NCBI GenBank assembly: GCA_902580445.1
Contig: CACHKQ010000001.1
Coordinates: 1-64,000, forward strand
Direction: 5' to 3'
From: an uncultured Pelagibacteraceae bacterium
GTDB taxonomy: Bacteria > Pseudomonadota > Alphaproteobacteria > Pelagibacterales > Pelagibacteraceae
DNA length: 64,000 bases
Part shown: positions 18,032 to 28,426 of the stretch, piece by piece
Position numbering within the stretch: the first letter of the stretch is position 1
How the letters are laid out: each line of letters begins with the position of its first letter
Translations under genes and position numbers: made by a program
Notes under the pieces: model-generated
The model's database searches: none
Told to the model about the DNA's origin: nothing
Seen by the model: the letters and a program-made list of their open reading frames with translations, nothing else

Positions 18032-18324
18032 AAACAATTTTTGCTATTAAAAGCAACTACTATATTTTTTTGATCTATTTCAAACCTTCTCTCACATTTA
18101 ATTTTAAACTTTGATTCATAATAAATTAATATTTTATTTTTGTTATTCAATAACTCTACAGAATCAGGTTTTCCAAACTCTATTTTTAATTCCGACTCAG
18201 TTTTCTTTAAAAATTTACTGAGTTTTTTTGTTTCTTTTTCAGAGGCTTTATCAACCTTATCTGTAACTGTTTTACAACCTGAGATTAGAAAAAATATAAA
18301 AATTAGACTTAAAAAAAATTTCAT
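18028..18324 (-). CDS. small lipoprotein (SmpA/OmlA-like)
   Basis: Lipobox FFLISGCKT; ELKIEFGKPDSVELLNNKNKILIYY. Confidence 0.55.
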   Translation of the reverse strand: MKFFLSLIFIFFLISGCKTVTDKVDKASEKETKKLSKFLKKTESELKIEFGKPDSVELLNNKNKILIYYESKFKIKCERRFEIDQKNIVVAFNSKNCF

Positions 18325-18482
18325 TTCTGCTTTTCAGTTTTTGCATTGCTTTACGATCAATTTTTCAAATATAACAAAATAAGTTATAAACAACATACAA
18401 CTTTAAATTTAAATCAAACTCATTTTGAACTTTTTAAAAGCCTGAAAAGCTTTATAAATGAGCAAAAAACAGGAGAAAATCT

Positions 18483-19841
18483 ATGATGGATAAATATTTT
18501 GAGTATAGAAAACATAAAACTAATTTTAAAACAGAGGTAATTGCCGGCGTAACTACTTTTTTAACAATGGCTTATATAATGTTTTTAAATCCTTTTATTC
18601 TTTCCGGTGAATTTGCAGGAACTGAAAAGGGTTTTTTTGATTTTGGAGGAGTGTTCACTGCAACAATAGTCGCTACAGCGATTGCATGTTTCATAATGGC
18701 ATTCTACGGTAAAACTTGGCCGGTAGGATTGGCACCAGGCATGGGTATCAATGCTTTTATTGCTTTTGGAGTTGTTGGTGGAATGAAATACACTCCTGCA
18801 GAAGCGCTTGCAACAGTTTTAGTTGCGGGTATATTTTTCTTAGCAATATCATTAACGCCGATAAGAGCATGGATTATTAATTCTATTCCAAAAAGTTTAA
18901 AACTTGGTATAGGGGCTGGTATAGGTCTCTTCCTTGCTATTATTGGTTTAGAAATTATGGGCGTTGTAGGAGATCATCCTGTAACTTTAGTTACTCTTGG
19001 CGATATCAAAAATCCAATTGTTTTATTAGGTTGTCTCGCCTTTGTTGCAATGATTGTTTTAGAAAAAATGAAAGTAAGAGGAAATATCATTATAGGTATT
19101 TTGTTTTTTAGTTTATTAGCTTGGTTACCTATGTGGGAGTGGACTGGTTCCACAATAAAAGATGGAGCGTCTCTTGCTAGGTTTAACGGAATCTTTTCTG
19201 CACCCCCATCCATGAGTTATCTTTTTGATGCGTTTGAGGGTATTAGCACTGGAAAAGTTTTTGCAGCAAGTGGAATTACTGTAATATTTACCCTTTTCTT
19301 TATAGACTTTTTTGATACAGCAGGAACATTAACTTCAGTAGCAAATGTATCTGGAAAAGTAGATGGCAAAGGAAAAGTAAAAGACATTGAAAAAGCTATG
19401 TTGGCAGACAGTGTTGGAACAGTTGCGGGAAGTCTTGTAGGAACTTCAACAGTTACGAGTTATGTAGAGTCTGGAGCTGGGGTTAAAGCTGGTGGCAGAA
19501 CAGGAATGACATCGTTAGTAATTGGTGTTTTATTTCTTTTGTGCTTAGGATTTGCACCTCTTGCAACAAGCTTACCAAAAGAAATAGATGGTGCTGCACT
19601 TGTTTATGTTGCTGTTCTTTTTGTAAGAAATATTACAGATATTGAATGGAATGACATCGCAGAATCGGCTCCTGCAGTCCTTGCAATGATTACTATGCCT
19701 TTAACATATAGTATCAGCAATGGTATAGCTTTAGCATTTATAGCTTATGCGCTTATAAAACTATTTAGTGGTAATGCTGCTAAAACTCATCCAGCAATTT
19801 GGTTGGTTGCTGTTCTAAGTGTAATAAGTTTCTCAGTTTAA
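18483..19841 (+). CDS. NCS2/AzgA-family purine permease
   Basis: FKTEVIAGVTTFLTMAYIMFLNPFIL, GMGINAF, FFDTAGTLTSVA, GTSTVTSYVES. Confidence 0.9.
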   Translation: MMDKYFEYRKHKTNFKTEVIAGVTTFLTMAYIMFLNPFILSGEFAGTEKGFFDFGGVFTATIVATAIACFIMAFYGKTWPVGLAPGMGINAFIAFGVVGGMKYTPAEALATVLVAGIFFLAISLTPIRAWIINSIPKSLKLGIGAGIGLFLAIIGLEIMGVVGDHPVTLVTLGDIKNPIVLLGCLAFVAMIVLEKMKVRGNIIIGILFFSLLAWLPMWEWTGSTIKDGASLARFNGIFSAPPSMSYLFDAFEGISTGKVFAASGITVIFTLFFIDFFDTAGTLTSVANVSGKVDGKGKVKDIEKAMLADSVGTVAGSLVGTSTVTSYVESGAGVKAGGRTGMTSLVIGVLFLLCLGFAPLATSLPKEIDGAALVYVAVLFVRNITDIEWNDIAESAPAVLAMITMPLTYSISNGIALAFIAYALIKLFSGNAAKTHPAIWLVAVLSVISFSV

Positions 19842-19858
19842 ATTTTTCAAGACTTAAA

Positions 19859-19893
19859 GGGGGCTATAATATTTTTCTAGCCCCCTTTTTTTA
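19859..19893. terminator. Rho-independent terminator, probably serving the permease gene
   Basis: GGGGGCTA-TAATATTTTTC-TAGCCCCC followed by TTTTTTT; overlaps the last codons of the convergent PRTase gene. Confidence 0.8.
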
Positions 19894-20404
19894 TATTGTT
19901 TTTTAATTCTTCTATTCTTATTTCCTCATACTTTTCAAATGGCTGAACAATCCATGGATTATCTTTTAATGTGACAGCACAAAAATCAGGATTAAAAGTC
20001 GATTTAGCCTTTTTCCATAAAACTGCAGTTTTTATTGATTTGATTTTTCCTTTAAGTGGCGGGTATTTTCTAAGCCAATCTATACTTCTGTTTAAAGTAA
20101 CGCCTGTATCAGATAAGTCGTCACATAGAAGTAGATTCCCACCCATATTTTGAACAGTCGAACTCATTTCTCTCGAAAAAGTTAATTCTCCTTGTTTGTC
20201 CTCAATACCTTTTCCAGAATATGACTCTACAGCTAAATAGGCACACTTTATTTTAAAAACTCTGCTTAAGACATCGATAATGGGTGCCGCACCTCTCATT
20301 ATTCCAATTAGAAGATCGGGTTTATATTTTTCATGAATTTGAATTGCCAATTTCTCGACTATAGAATTATATTCGTCCCAAGAGATGAAAAGTTTTTGTG
20401 CCAT
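19877..20404 (-). CDS. purine phosphoribosyltransferase family protein
   Basis: PRPP motif LLLCDDLSDTGVTL; LIGIMRGAAP. Confidence 0.8.
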   Translation of the reverse strand: MAQKLFISWDEYNSIVEKLAIQIHEKYKPDLLIGIMRGAAPIIDVLSRVFKIKCAYLAVESYSGKGIEDKQGELTFSREMSSTVQNMGGNLLLCDDLSDTGVTLNRSIDWLRKYPPLKGKIKSIKTAVLWKKAKSTFNPDFCAVTLKDNPWIVQPFEKYEEIRIEELKNNIKKGG

Positions 20405-20447
20405 ATAAAAAATTAAATCATTTTATTGTAGATGTAAATGAAGGAAT

Positions 20448-21065
20448 TTAATATTGAACTGGTTCATTATCTACTGAATACCACAAAGCCATCACTGCGA
20501 GAGTACAATAAGGAGAAAATTTTTTCTGTAACTTACTAATAAAGCTTTTTGGAGGAAGGTATTTCTTTTTATAGTTATTTGAAATTGCCCTAAGTAATCC
20601 GATATCTTGTACTGGCCATATATTTGGTCTGTTATAGAAAAAAATTAAAACCATTTCAGCTGACCATCTTCCTATTTGTCTTAAGGATGATAAATAAATA
20701 ATAGCTTCTTCATCGGTCATTTTCTTTATCAGTTTGGGGTTAAAAGATTTATCTAAAATTTTTTGTGCCAAACTTTTAATACCGATCGCTTTCATTTTAC
20801 TTAATCCACATTTTTTTAGGTCTTGAATAGATAGCTTTTGGACAGTTTTTGGATTTATTTTATTTTTACATTTTTTTTCAAATTTTGAAAAAACTGATTC
20901 AGCTGCTGCTACAGATATTTGTTGAGAAATAATTGACCGTGTTAACGAATAAAAAAAATTATTCCTAGTGGTTAAATGACCTTTGTAAGATTTAATTAGT
21001 TTAGAAATTACTTTATCTTTCTTTATCAAATAGCTTCTAGATTTATTCCACCACTTAGGTTTCAT
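20448..21065 (-). CDS. DNA-3-methyladenine glycosylase II (HhH-GPD)
   Basis: SIISQQISVAAA, LRQIGRWSAEMVLIF, WPVQDIGL. Confidence 0.85.
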   Translation of the reverse strand: MKPKWWNKSRSYLIKKDKVISKLIKSYKGHLTTRNNFFYSLTRSIISQQISVAAAESVFSKFEKKCKNKINPKTVQKLSIQDLKKCGLSKMKAIGIKSLAQKILDKSFNPKLIKKMTDEEAIIYLSSLRQIGRWSAEMVLIFFYNRPNIWPVQDIGLLRAISNNYKKKYLPPKSFISKLQKKFSPYCTLAVMALWYSVDNEPVQY

Positions 21066-21969
21066 ATCTTGGTGGGACCACTTGTTTTTTGAGTGTTTGC
21101 TCTCTTCTAAAAATTATATATGTTCCAACAACTATAAATGCTGCACCAATTAATGTAGTTAGTTTTAGAGCTTCTCCAAATATGAAATATCCAGCAGAAG
21201 CAGCAAAAACGAGTGACAAGTATTTAATAGGAGTTACAAGGCCTGTATCTGCCATTCTCAAAGACTGAGTTAGTAAAATATTTGCATATCCTCCTGCTAA
21301 ACCTAATACTACAAATAAAAAAGTCTCATATAGGGACGGCATTATCCAACCATTAACTATAGTTGCTAAGCCAATTAACATTGACAATAGTGAAAAATAA
21401 AAAGCTATTAAATAATTTGGTTCAGTTTTAGAAAGTGATTTAATAGATAAAGCAACCTGAGCAAAACCAAAAGCAAAAATTAGAGGCATAAAATAAAATA
21501 AATTAAACTCATGAAAGGTTGGTTTAATAATAATTAATCCACCAATAATTCCAAGAATAATTGCTGAAATTCTAGTCATTCTTATTTTTTCGCCAAGAAA
21601 AAGTGAAGATAAAATAGTTACAAAAACAGGACCTAAAAAAGTTAGTGATATACAATCAGCAAGCGGTACGTTTCTAATTCCAATAAACAAAGCAACAATT
21701 GCTATTGCGCCCCATATTGCTCTCCAAGCATGTAATCCTGGTCTTTTTGTTTTATAAAAAGTAAAAACTTTCTCACGAGGAATTAATAGAATTATCGGGA
21801 TCATACCAAAAGCAAATCTCATAAAAAGAACTTGACCAAATGGTGCGTCTTTTAAATATTTTACAATTATATCCATGATACTGAAACAGGCGACACTAGC
21901 GATCATGTAAAGAATTGCTAATTGAGATTTTGAGAGCATTTTACCACCTTTAAATTGTTGAAATAACAT
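21055..21969 (-). CDS. EamA/DMT-superfamily transporter
   Basis: About 10 hydrophobic helices; LTFLGPVFVTILSSLFLGEKI repeat. Confidence 0.85.
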   Translation of the reverse strand: MLFQQFKGGKMLSKSQLAILYMIASVACFSIMDIIVKYLKDAPFGQVLFMRFAFGMIPIILLIPREKVFTFYKTKRPGLHAWRAIWGAIAIVALFIGIRNVPLADCISLTFLGPVFVTILSSLFLGEKIRMTRISAIILGIIGGLIIIKPTFHEFNLFYFMPLIFAFGFAQVALSIKSLSKTEPNYLIAFYFSLLSMLIGLATIVNGWIMPSLYETFLFVVLGLAGGYANILLTQSLRMADTGLVTPIKYLSLVFAASAGYFIFGEALKLTTLIGAAFIVVGTYIIFRREQTLKKQVVPPRYET

Positions 21970-21986
21970 ATTAGAATTTTGAAAAA

Positions 21987-22439
21987 ATGAAAACTGCTTA
22001 TTTTAGTCTAGGTTGCTTTTGGTCCCCTCAATTGGAATTTGAAAAAGTTGATGGGGTTAAAAAAGCTGAGGTTGGATATTGTGGAGGAGATGATCCGAAC
22101 ACTACTTATGAAAAAGTTTGTTCTGGATCAACAAATCATGCTGAAACTGTAAAAGTAGATTATGACGAAAAATTAGTCTCTTATGACGATTTAGTAAGAT
22201 TTTTTTTTAAAATTCATGACCCTACACAACTAAATAAACAGGGACCAGATATTGGAACCCAATATAGATCAGAAATTTTTTATACAGATGAAAACCAGAA
22301 GAAAATTGCAGAAAAAATTAAAAATGAGTTCAATGATAAGTTTAAAGGTAAAGTTGTTACCAAAGTATCAAAAGAGAAACTCTACCAACCTGCAGAAGAA
22401 TATCATCAATACTATTTGAAAAGAAAGAGTTTTATATGA
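21987..22439 (+). CDS. msrA: peptide-methionine (S)-S-oxide reductase
   Basis: LGCFW active-site Cys, VGYCGG, YEKVCSGSTNHAE, GTQYRSEIFY. Confidence 0.9.
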   Translation: MKTAYFSLGCFWSPQLEFEKVDGVKKAEVGYCGGDDPNTTYEKVCSGSTNHAETVKVDYDEKLVSYDDLVRFFFKIHDPTQLNKQGPDIGTQYRSEIFYTDENQKKIAEKIKNEFNDKFKGKVVTKVSKEKLYQPAEEYHQYYLKRKSFI

Positions 22440-23275
22440 ATTTAGTATCTACTGATTGGCTTGATCAAAATTTAAATAAAGTAAAAATATTTGATGCAAG
22501 TTGGCATATGCCAACATCTAAAAGAAATTCAAAAAAAGAATACGAAGAAAAACATATTAAGGGTGCTATTTTCTGGGATGTCGATGAACACTCAGATAAG
22601 GATTCGCCGTACCCACACATGATGTCAAATTCAGATTATTGGACAAGAATGCTCTGGTCATTTGCAATTAAAAATGATGATCATATAGTTGTTTATGATT
22701 ATAGTGATACTTATAGTTCATGTAGATTGTGGTTTGCTTTGAAATATTTTGGTCATCAAAAAGTTTCAGTTTTAGATGGTGGAATGAAAAAATGGCTATC
22801 AGAAAATAGACTTACAGATAATAAAACAGATCAGGATTTAGGAAAATTTAGTAACATTGATAAATTAAATCCTAAAAATAAATACAAAATAAAAGAAAAA
22901 ATTGATTTGATAAAAAATAAAAAACAAATTGATGAAAACATAAATAAAAATAAATTTCAAACTGTTGATGCTAGAAGCCGTGAAAGATTTGAAGGAAAAG
23001 TCGATGAGCCTAGATCTGGGCTTAGAAGGGGATGCATCGTTGGATCAAAAAATCTACCTTTTAAAGATTGCATAAATTCTGAAACAAACACTTTTAAGTC
23101 CAAAGATGAGTTAAGCAAGCTTTTCATTAAAAATAATATAGATATTACTAAGCCAATTGTTTTTACATGTGGTTCAGGAATGACTGCGTGTGTTTTAGGT
23201 ATGGCATATTCTATCATTAGTGGTAAAAGTGCAGTTGTTTATGATGGCTCTTGGTCAGAATATGGAAAAATATGA
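22436..23275 (+). CDS. sseA: thiosulfate/3-mercaptopyruvate sulfurtransferase (rhodanese)
   Basis: DASWHMP, VYDY, LDGGMKKW, active-site CGSGMTACV. Confidence 0.85.
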   Translation: MNLVSTDWLDQNLNKVKIFDASWHMPTSKRNSKKEYEEKHIKGAIFWDVDEHSDKDSPYPHMMSNSDYWTRMLWSFAIKNDDHIVVYDYSDTYSSCRLWFALKYFGHQKVSVLDGGMKKWLSENRLTDNKTDQDLGKFSNIDKLNPKNKYKIKEKIDLIKNKKQIDENINKNKFQTVDARSRERFEGKVDEPRSGLRRGCIVGSKNLPFKDCINSETNTFKSKDELSKLFIKNNIDITKPIVFTCGSGMTACVLGMAYSIISGKSAVVYDGSWSEYGKI

Positions 23276-24135
23276 AAAGATCTAAAAAAGTAACAATTGG
23301 AATTTTAATATTCTTCGTAATAGTTGCTACTGTAATAGGAGGTAGAACTGCTATGGGTGTTTACTTTAAAAAGAAATTTGGAAAAAGACCACCTCCAGGA
23401 GTAGTGGTTGAAATAGTTCAGGTAAAAGAATTTAGTAAAACAATTGAAAGTTATTGTACTGCCTTGAGCAGTAAAACAACTTCTTTTAAGATCAAAAAAG
23501 GTGAGTTATTAGAGCCATTAAAATTTAAAGCTGTAAAAAAAGGAGAGATAATTGCAAAACTACAAGATAAAAATATTATTGCACCTTTTTCGGGCACTGT
23601 TGGTACACGAGGCATTAGTTCATCAATATTAGGTACGGACTCTATAATACTTACACTTGATGATTCTAAAAAGATATTATGCGATTTACAAATTCCCGAG
23701 ATTTTTGCTGCTAAATTAAAAAAAGGGTTAAGAGTCAATGCAAAATTTTTAGCATATAAAGATAAATTGTATAATGGCGTTATTGTTTCTCGTACTTCAA
23801 GGGTTGATGCACAAACTAGAAGTATATTAGCTAGAGCTCAGATCAACAATAAAGACCTTGAAATTTTACCTGGATCTTTACTTGATATTGAGCTTCTTTA
23901 TGACGAAAAAGAAGCCATTTCAGTAGTTGATACAAGTATTATTTTTGAAGACGAAAAAAAATTCGTCTATAAAATTTTAGAAAATAATAAAATTCAAAAA
24001 ACAGAAGTAACTACAGGAATTCGAAAAGATGGAAACCTTGAAATCATTGAGGGCCTAAATACAGACGATAAAATAGTAAAAGAAGGTTTGGCAAGGTTAG
24101 CGGACGGTATGGTTGTAAGACCAATACTAAAATAA
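23272..24135 (+). CDS. RND efflux membrane-fusion (periplasmic adaptor) protein
   Basis: N-terminal TM anchor, IIAPFSGTVGTRGIS lipoyl-like half, DAQTRSILARAQI; ORF track start is 23251. Confidence 0.8.
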   Translation: MKRSKKVTIGILIFFVIVATVIGGRTAMGVYFKKKFGKRPPPGVVVEIVQVKEFSKTIESYCTALSSKTTSFKIKKGELLEPLKFKAVKKGEIIAKLQDKNIIAPFSGTVGTRGISSSILGTDSIILTLDDSKKILCDLQIPEIFAAKLKKGLRVNAKFLAYKDKLYNGVIVSRTSRVDAQTRSILARAQINNKDLEILPGSLLDIELLYDEKEAISVVDTSIIFEDEKKFVYKILENNKIQKTEVTTGIRKDGNLEIIEGLNTDDKIVKEGLARLADGMVVRPILK

Positions 24136-24136
24136 T

Positions 24137-27100
24137 ATGCACAATTTTTGTTTGCTTAATATTAAAAGACCAGTTTTAAGTTCTGTATTCTCACTTTTGT
24201 TAGTTGTGTTTGGTCTCTATACTTTCTTTGAAATAAGTACCAGAGAACTTCCAAAAAATCTCCAGCCTCCTGAGGTTGTAATATCCACAAAATATACAGG
24301 AGCAAGCCCATCTATTATTGCTTCAGAGATATCTGAACCAATTGAACTAGCAGTTGGGGGAGCAGAGGGTATCAGATCAATTGATACGATATCCGAAATT
24401 GGAAGAAGTACAATTAAAATAGAATTTTTTACCAGTATAAACATTGATGATGCTGCTAACGATATAAGAGAGCGAATTGCAAGAATCATAGATAATTTAC
24501 CCGAAGATAGTAAAGCTCCAGAGGTAAGAAAAGCTTCAGCTGGATTTTCAACTAGTATGTGGCTCTCGGTTAGTAGTACTTCGTGGAACTCGTTAGATAT
24601 AGGTGACTATGTAAAACGTAATTTAGTAGACGCATTTAGTTCAGTTCCAGGTACTGGAAGAGTAATTGTTGGAGGAATAAACGAAAAAGCTGTTAGAGTT
24701 TATTTAAACCCAGTTAAACTTATAGCAAATGATTTGGATGTTAGAGAAGTTGAAAGCTCGATAAGAAAAAACAATATTGCAGTGCCAGCAGGTACTATTG
24801 AAGCTAATAACGTTGATTTAACTCTTGATCTAGGAAAAACTTATACCAATATTAAATCAATTAAAAAACTTCCTATAAAAAAAATAAAAGGAAAGACGAT
24901 AACGTTAGGCGATTTAGGTGAAGTTAAATATGGTCCCATATCTGAAAAGACTCTTTTCAAGGCTCAAAGTCCCAATGTATTGAATGAAAATACAGTTGGC
25001 ATTGGAATTTATGCTCGAACAAATGAAAGCACAGTAACGCTATCAAATAATATAAGAAAAAAAATTTTAGAGGTAAGAAAAACATTACCTGAAGGTCTCA
25101 AATTATCTGTGAGTTTCGATAGAGCAACTTATATCAAAGAAGCTATACAAATGTGCTATCAATCAATAATTTTAGCTTTATTATTAGTTGTAGGAATTAT
25201 TTATCTATTTTTAGGAAATGTAAGAGCTACTATTGTACCAGCGGTCACGCTACCTGTTAGTTTAATTGGGGCATGTCTTGGTTTATGGATTTTTGGACTG
25301 ACAATAAATGTATTTACTCTTCTTGCTATTATCTTAAGTGTAGCAATTGTAACAGATGACAGTGTAGTTATGACAGAGTCAATTTACCATAGAGTAGAAC
25401 AAGGGGACACTCCGCTGGCTGCTGCTGCAAATGGATCGAAGAATGTTATTTTTGCTATTTTATCAACTAGCATAATACTGCTAGCAACTTTTGCTCCTCT
25501 GTTATTTATTGGCGGAATAAGTGGGACTTTATTTAGAGAGATGGCAATAACTCTCTCTATTACAATTGTCATAAGCACATTTACGGCTCTATCTATTGCG
25601 CCGATGTTGGGTTCCAAGCTACTTAATAAAAAAAAATCTCAATCAAAAATCGTTACTCGATTTGAAAAAATATTTAAATCTTTTGAAGAATTCTATTCGG
25701 ATACCTTGAATTATTGGATAAAAAAACCAAAAACCATTGTTTGGTTTATGGTTTTTGTTGTTGCTTTAGCAGGATTTCTTTTTAGTTTTACTCCTAAAAC
25801 CTTATTAGAAAAAAATCCTGATAGAGGTGTTTATTTAGTTTTCGGCAAAACTGATGAGTCGTCATCATTTGAATATACTGTCGATAAAGCTGAAAAAGTA
25901 GAAAGAAGGCTAATACCTTTGTTGCAGGATGAAAAAGAACCTTATCAAAAATTAATAATGAGAGTTCCAGGTTTTGGTAGATCTGCACAATCTTATAATA
26001 GTTTTATTATCATTGCTTTGCTGGATAATTGGAAAGATAGAAAAGATTCTGCACAAACAATTGTTAGAAAAGCTATAGGAAAAATTGTTACTGTGCCAGG
26101 AACTATGGCTTTTCCTTTAACACCAAATTCAGTTCGTGTGAGCAATTACCAAAAGCCAGTTGTTGTTACAATGACAGGATCCTCATACGAAACTCTATAT
26201 AAATGGCAAAATAATGTGATGAAAGAGCTTAGAAAAAATAGAGGACTAGCTGACATAACATCTGATTACACAAAAAATAAACCAGAAGTAAAACTTGTAA
26301 TAGATGAAAACAAAGCAAAAGATCTTGGGCTCTCCAATCAATCAATTGGGAAATCTATTGAAACTTTATTTTCAGGTAAAAGTGTTACAACTTTAAATGA
26401 GTCTGGGAAAGAATACCCAATAATTTTACAAGCTGATATAAAAGATAGAAGAAATACCGAGACCTTAAGTAAAATTTTTGTACGTTCAGAAACGACGGGT
26501 AAACTAATTTCGCTTGCAAATGTTGTAAGTTTTGAAGAAAGAGGATCACCCAAAATATTAACTAGATACCAAAGATCAAAATCAGTTACACTAACTGCTA
26601 GGTTAGTTGGAGGCTATACCCTGAATGAAGCATTAAACTTTATTGAAAAAACCATAGATGAACAAGCTCCAACAGCTGGAATTTTTTATAAAGGGAAATC
26701 TTTAGATCTAAAAGAGGCTTCGAGTGAATTATTAATAATTTTTGGTTTAGCATTAGTTAGTGCTTATCTTGTTATGGCTGGTACTTTTAACGCTTGGAGG
26801 CAACCATTTGTTGTGATGTTAACTGTGCCTCTCGCTGCTTTAGGTGGACTTATATTTATTTTATTATTTGGAAGTACAATAAATATTTTTTCACAAATAG
26901 CGTTAATTGTATTGATTGGTATTGCTACAAAAAATAGTATTTTAATTGTTGATTGGGCAAATCAATTAAGAGTTAAAGGAAAAGGTGTTGAGGCAGCCAT
27001 TGTTGAGTCTTGTAAGAGAAGATTTAGACCCATTATGATGACGAGTTTATCTACGCTTATCGCAATGGTTCCCTTGATTGTTGGCAATATTGGTCCGGGT

Positions 27101-27268
27101 GCAGGAGAAGGAATAAGATTAGCAGTGGGATGTACAATATTTGGAGGTATGCTGATAAGTACTTTTCTTACTTTGTTTACAACGCCTGTATTTTATTTAT
27201 TACTTTGTAAAAATTCTAAGAGAATGGATGAAGTAGATATTCAATTAAATAAAGAATTTAGTAAATAA
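24137..27268 (+). CDS. RND-family efflux transporter (AcrB/MexB-like)
   Basis: 1043 aa, RPVLSSVFSLLLV, GGAEGIRSIDT, VTDDSVVMTESIYHR, IGIATKNSILIVDWANQ. Confidence 0.92.
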   Translation: MHNFCLLNIKRPVLSSVFSLLLVVFGLYTFFEISTRELPKNLQPPEVVISTKYTGASPSIIASEISEPIELAVGGAEGIRSIDTISEIGRSTIKIEFFTSINIDDAANDIRERIARIIDNLPEDSKAPEVRKASAGFSTSMWLSVSSTSWNSLDIGDYVKRNLVDAFSSVPGTGRVIVGGINEKAVRVYLNPVKLIANDLDVREVESSIRKNNIAVPAGTIEANNVDLTLDLGKTYTNIKSIKKLPIKKIKGKTITLGDLGEVKYGPISEKTLFKAQSPNVLNENTVGIGIYARTNESTVTLSNNIRKKILEVRKTLPEGLKLSVSFDRATYIKEAIQMCYQSIILALLLVVGIIYLFLGNVRATIVPAVTLPVSLIGACLGLWIFGLTINVFTLLAIILSVAIVTDDSVVMTESIYHRVEQGDTPLAAAANGSKNVIFAILSTSIILLATFAPLLFIGGISGTLFREMAITLSITIVISTFTALSIAPMLGSKLLNKKKSQSKIVTRFEKIFKSFEEFYSDTLNYWIKKPKTIVWFMVFVVALAGFLFSFTPKTLLEKNPDRGVYLVFGKTDESSSFEYTVDKAEKVERRLIPLLQDEKEPYQKLIMRVPGFGRSAQSYNSFIIIALLDNWKDRKDSAQTIVRKAIGKIVTVPGTMAFPLTPNSVRVSNYQKPVVVTMTGSSYETLYKWQNNVMKELRKNRGLADITSDYTKNKPEVKLVIDENKAKDLGLSNQSIGKSIETLFSGKSVTTLNESGKEYPIILQADIKDRRNTETLSKIFVRSETTGKLISLANVVSFEERGSPKILTRYQRSKSVTLTARLVGGYTLNEALNFIEKTIDEQAPTAGIFYKGKSLDLKEASSELLIIFGLALVSAYLVMAGTFNAWRQPFVVMLTVPLAALGGLIFILLFGSTINIFSQIALIVLIGIATKNSILIVDWANQLRVKGKGVEAAIVESCKRRFRPIMMTSLSTLIAMVPLIVGNIGPGAGEGIRLAVGCTIFGGMLISTFLTLFTTPVFYLLLCKNSKRMDEVDIQLNKEFSK

Positions 27269-27857
27269 TATATTTTTTTCTATTAAGTTGATCCCGACAT
27301 GTTGTAAGTTGCTTTCGATATTTTGAGGCAAAATCCTTTGTTGATTTAGCATAGATGACAGCCTTTTGATCTTTGGAATAATTTTTATAGTCACCCCACC
27401 CTTTGTAATAAGCTAAGTATTGTCTATAAGCGTCATTCTTTGGTATTTTTAATAACTTGTGTGTTTTGTTTACATACCATCCAATAAAATCTACTGAGTC
27501 TTTAAACCTGGCTCTTGTAGCATACTTGTTTCCTGTTTCTCTTTTATACTGTTCCCAAGTGCCCTTCACCGCTTGGGAATAACCAAAAGAGCTTGATTTA
27601 CGCTTATATGGAATAACTTTAAATAATTTATGTCGTGGAGGTTTTGCTAACCAATTGAAATCGCTTTCTTTTTTTACAAATGCTAATTGGATATAAACTG
27701 GAACACCCCACTTCTCTTCGACCTTTTTAGTATGTTTGTACCACAAATATCGATCTTCAAATATTGCGCAGCTATTTTTTGTATTTTTTGGAATAGAAGA
27801 ACAAGCAGCGAGAAAGAATAATAAAGTTAATAAATAAAGATTTGTTTTTCGAATCAC
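27258..27857 (-). CDS. lytic transglycosylase-like (SLT) lipoprotein
   Basis: Lipobox LFFLAACSS; FVKKESDFNW, SSSFGYSQAVKGTW, YYKGWGDY. Confidence 0.7.
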   Translation of the reverse strand: MIRKTNLYLLTLLFFLAACSSIPKNTKNSCAIFEDRYLWYKHTKKVEEKWGVPVYIQLAFVKKESDFNWLAKPPRHKLFKVIPYKRKSSSFGYSQAVKGTWEQYKRETGNKYATRARFKDSVDFIGWYVNKTHKLLKIPKNDAYRQYLAYYKGWGDYKNYSKDQKAVIYAKSTKDFASKYRKQLTTCRDQLNRKKYIIY

Positions 27858-27871
27858 CTAAACATTATAAA

Positions 27872-28426
27872 TTATTTATTTTTTCTTCTCCATTGTTCTG
27901 GTCTTTCAAATTCACCTCGCCACACTCCACGTTTATTTGTTTTGGCTTCTTCCTCAAATTCTTTATATAATTTAGAATATCTAATATATGCAACAGCATG
28001 CCCAAATCTTACCATCCATGCATTTAATGTATAATCATTGATTGGCATTAGTAAATCATTTTGTTCGACGGCACATATACCTAATATTCTTTTATATCTA
28101 TCTTTCCCTTTTGTAATGCACCAAACTTCATTATTGGGTTCATATTTTACATTAAGATTTTTTGGCTTAGGCAGTTTTTCTAAAATTGCCCTTTCTAATG
28201 ACTTTTTACTTTCTATCCCACAATTATAATTTTTTTTAAATTCATTTTTACAAATTTGTTTCATTTCTGGCGCATCAATTCCCCATAATCTAATTTTTTG
28301 ATTATTAATTACAATTGAATCGCCATCTACAATTCTTAATTTTCCATGAATGAATTCTCCAGCACTTGCAAAAGATTTTAAAAATAATATTAAACTAAAT
28401 AAAATCAGACTTAGCTTTTTCATCAA
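27872..28426 (-). CDS. exported thermonuclease-family (SNase-like) protein
   Basis: LRIVDGDSIVINNQKIRLWGIDAPE; signal peptide. Confidence 0.85.
   Translation of the reverse strand: MMKKLSLILFSLILFLKSFASAGEFIHGKLRIVDGDSIVINNQKIRLWGIDAPEMKQICKNEFKKNYNCGIESKKSLERAILEKLPKPKNLNVKYEPNNEVWCITKGKDRYKRILGICAVEQNDLLMPINDYTLNAWMVRFGHAVAYIRYSKLYKEFEEEAKTNKRGVWRGEFERPEQWRRKNK

Noticed and set aside
18383-18482. Possible purine riboswitch upstream of the purine permease
   Set aside because: I could not find the conserved purine aptamer junction sequences; the leader is short and AT-rich.
24137-27268. Overlapping minus-strand ORFs inside the RND transporter (24217-24489, 25384-25617, 25794-25988, 26338-26553)
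   Set aside because: All antisense to a clear full-length AcrB-family protein.
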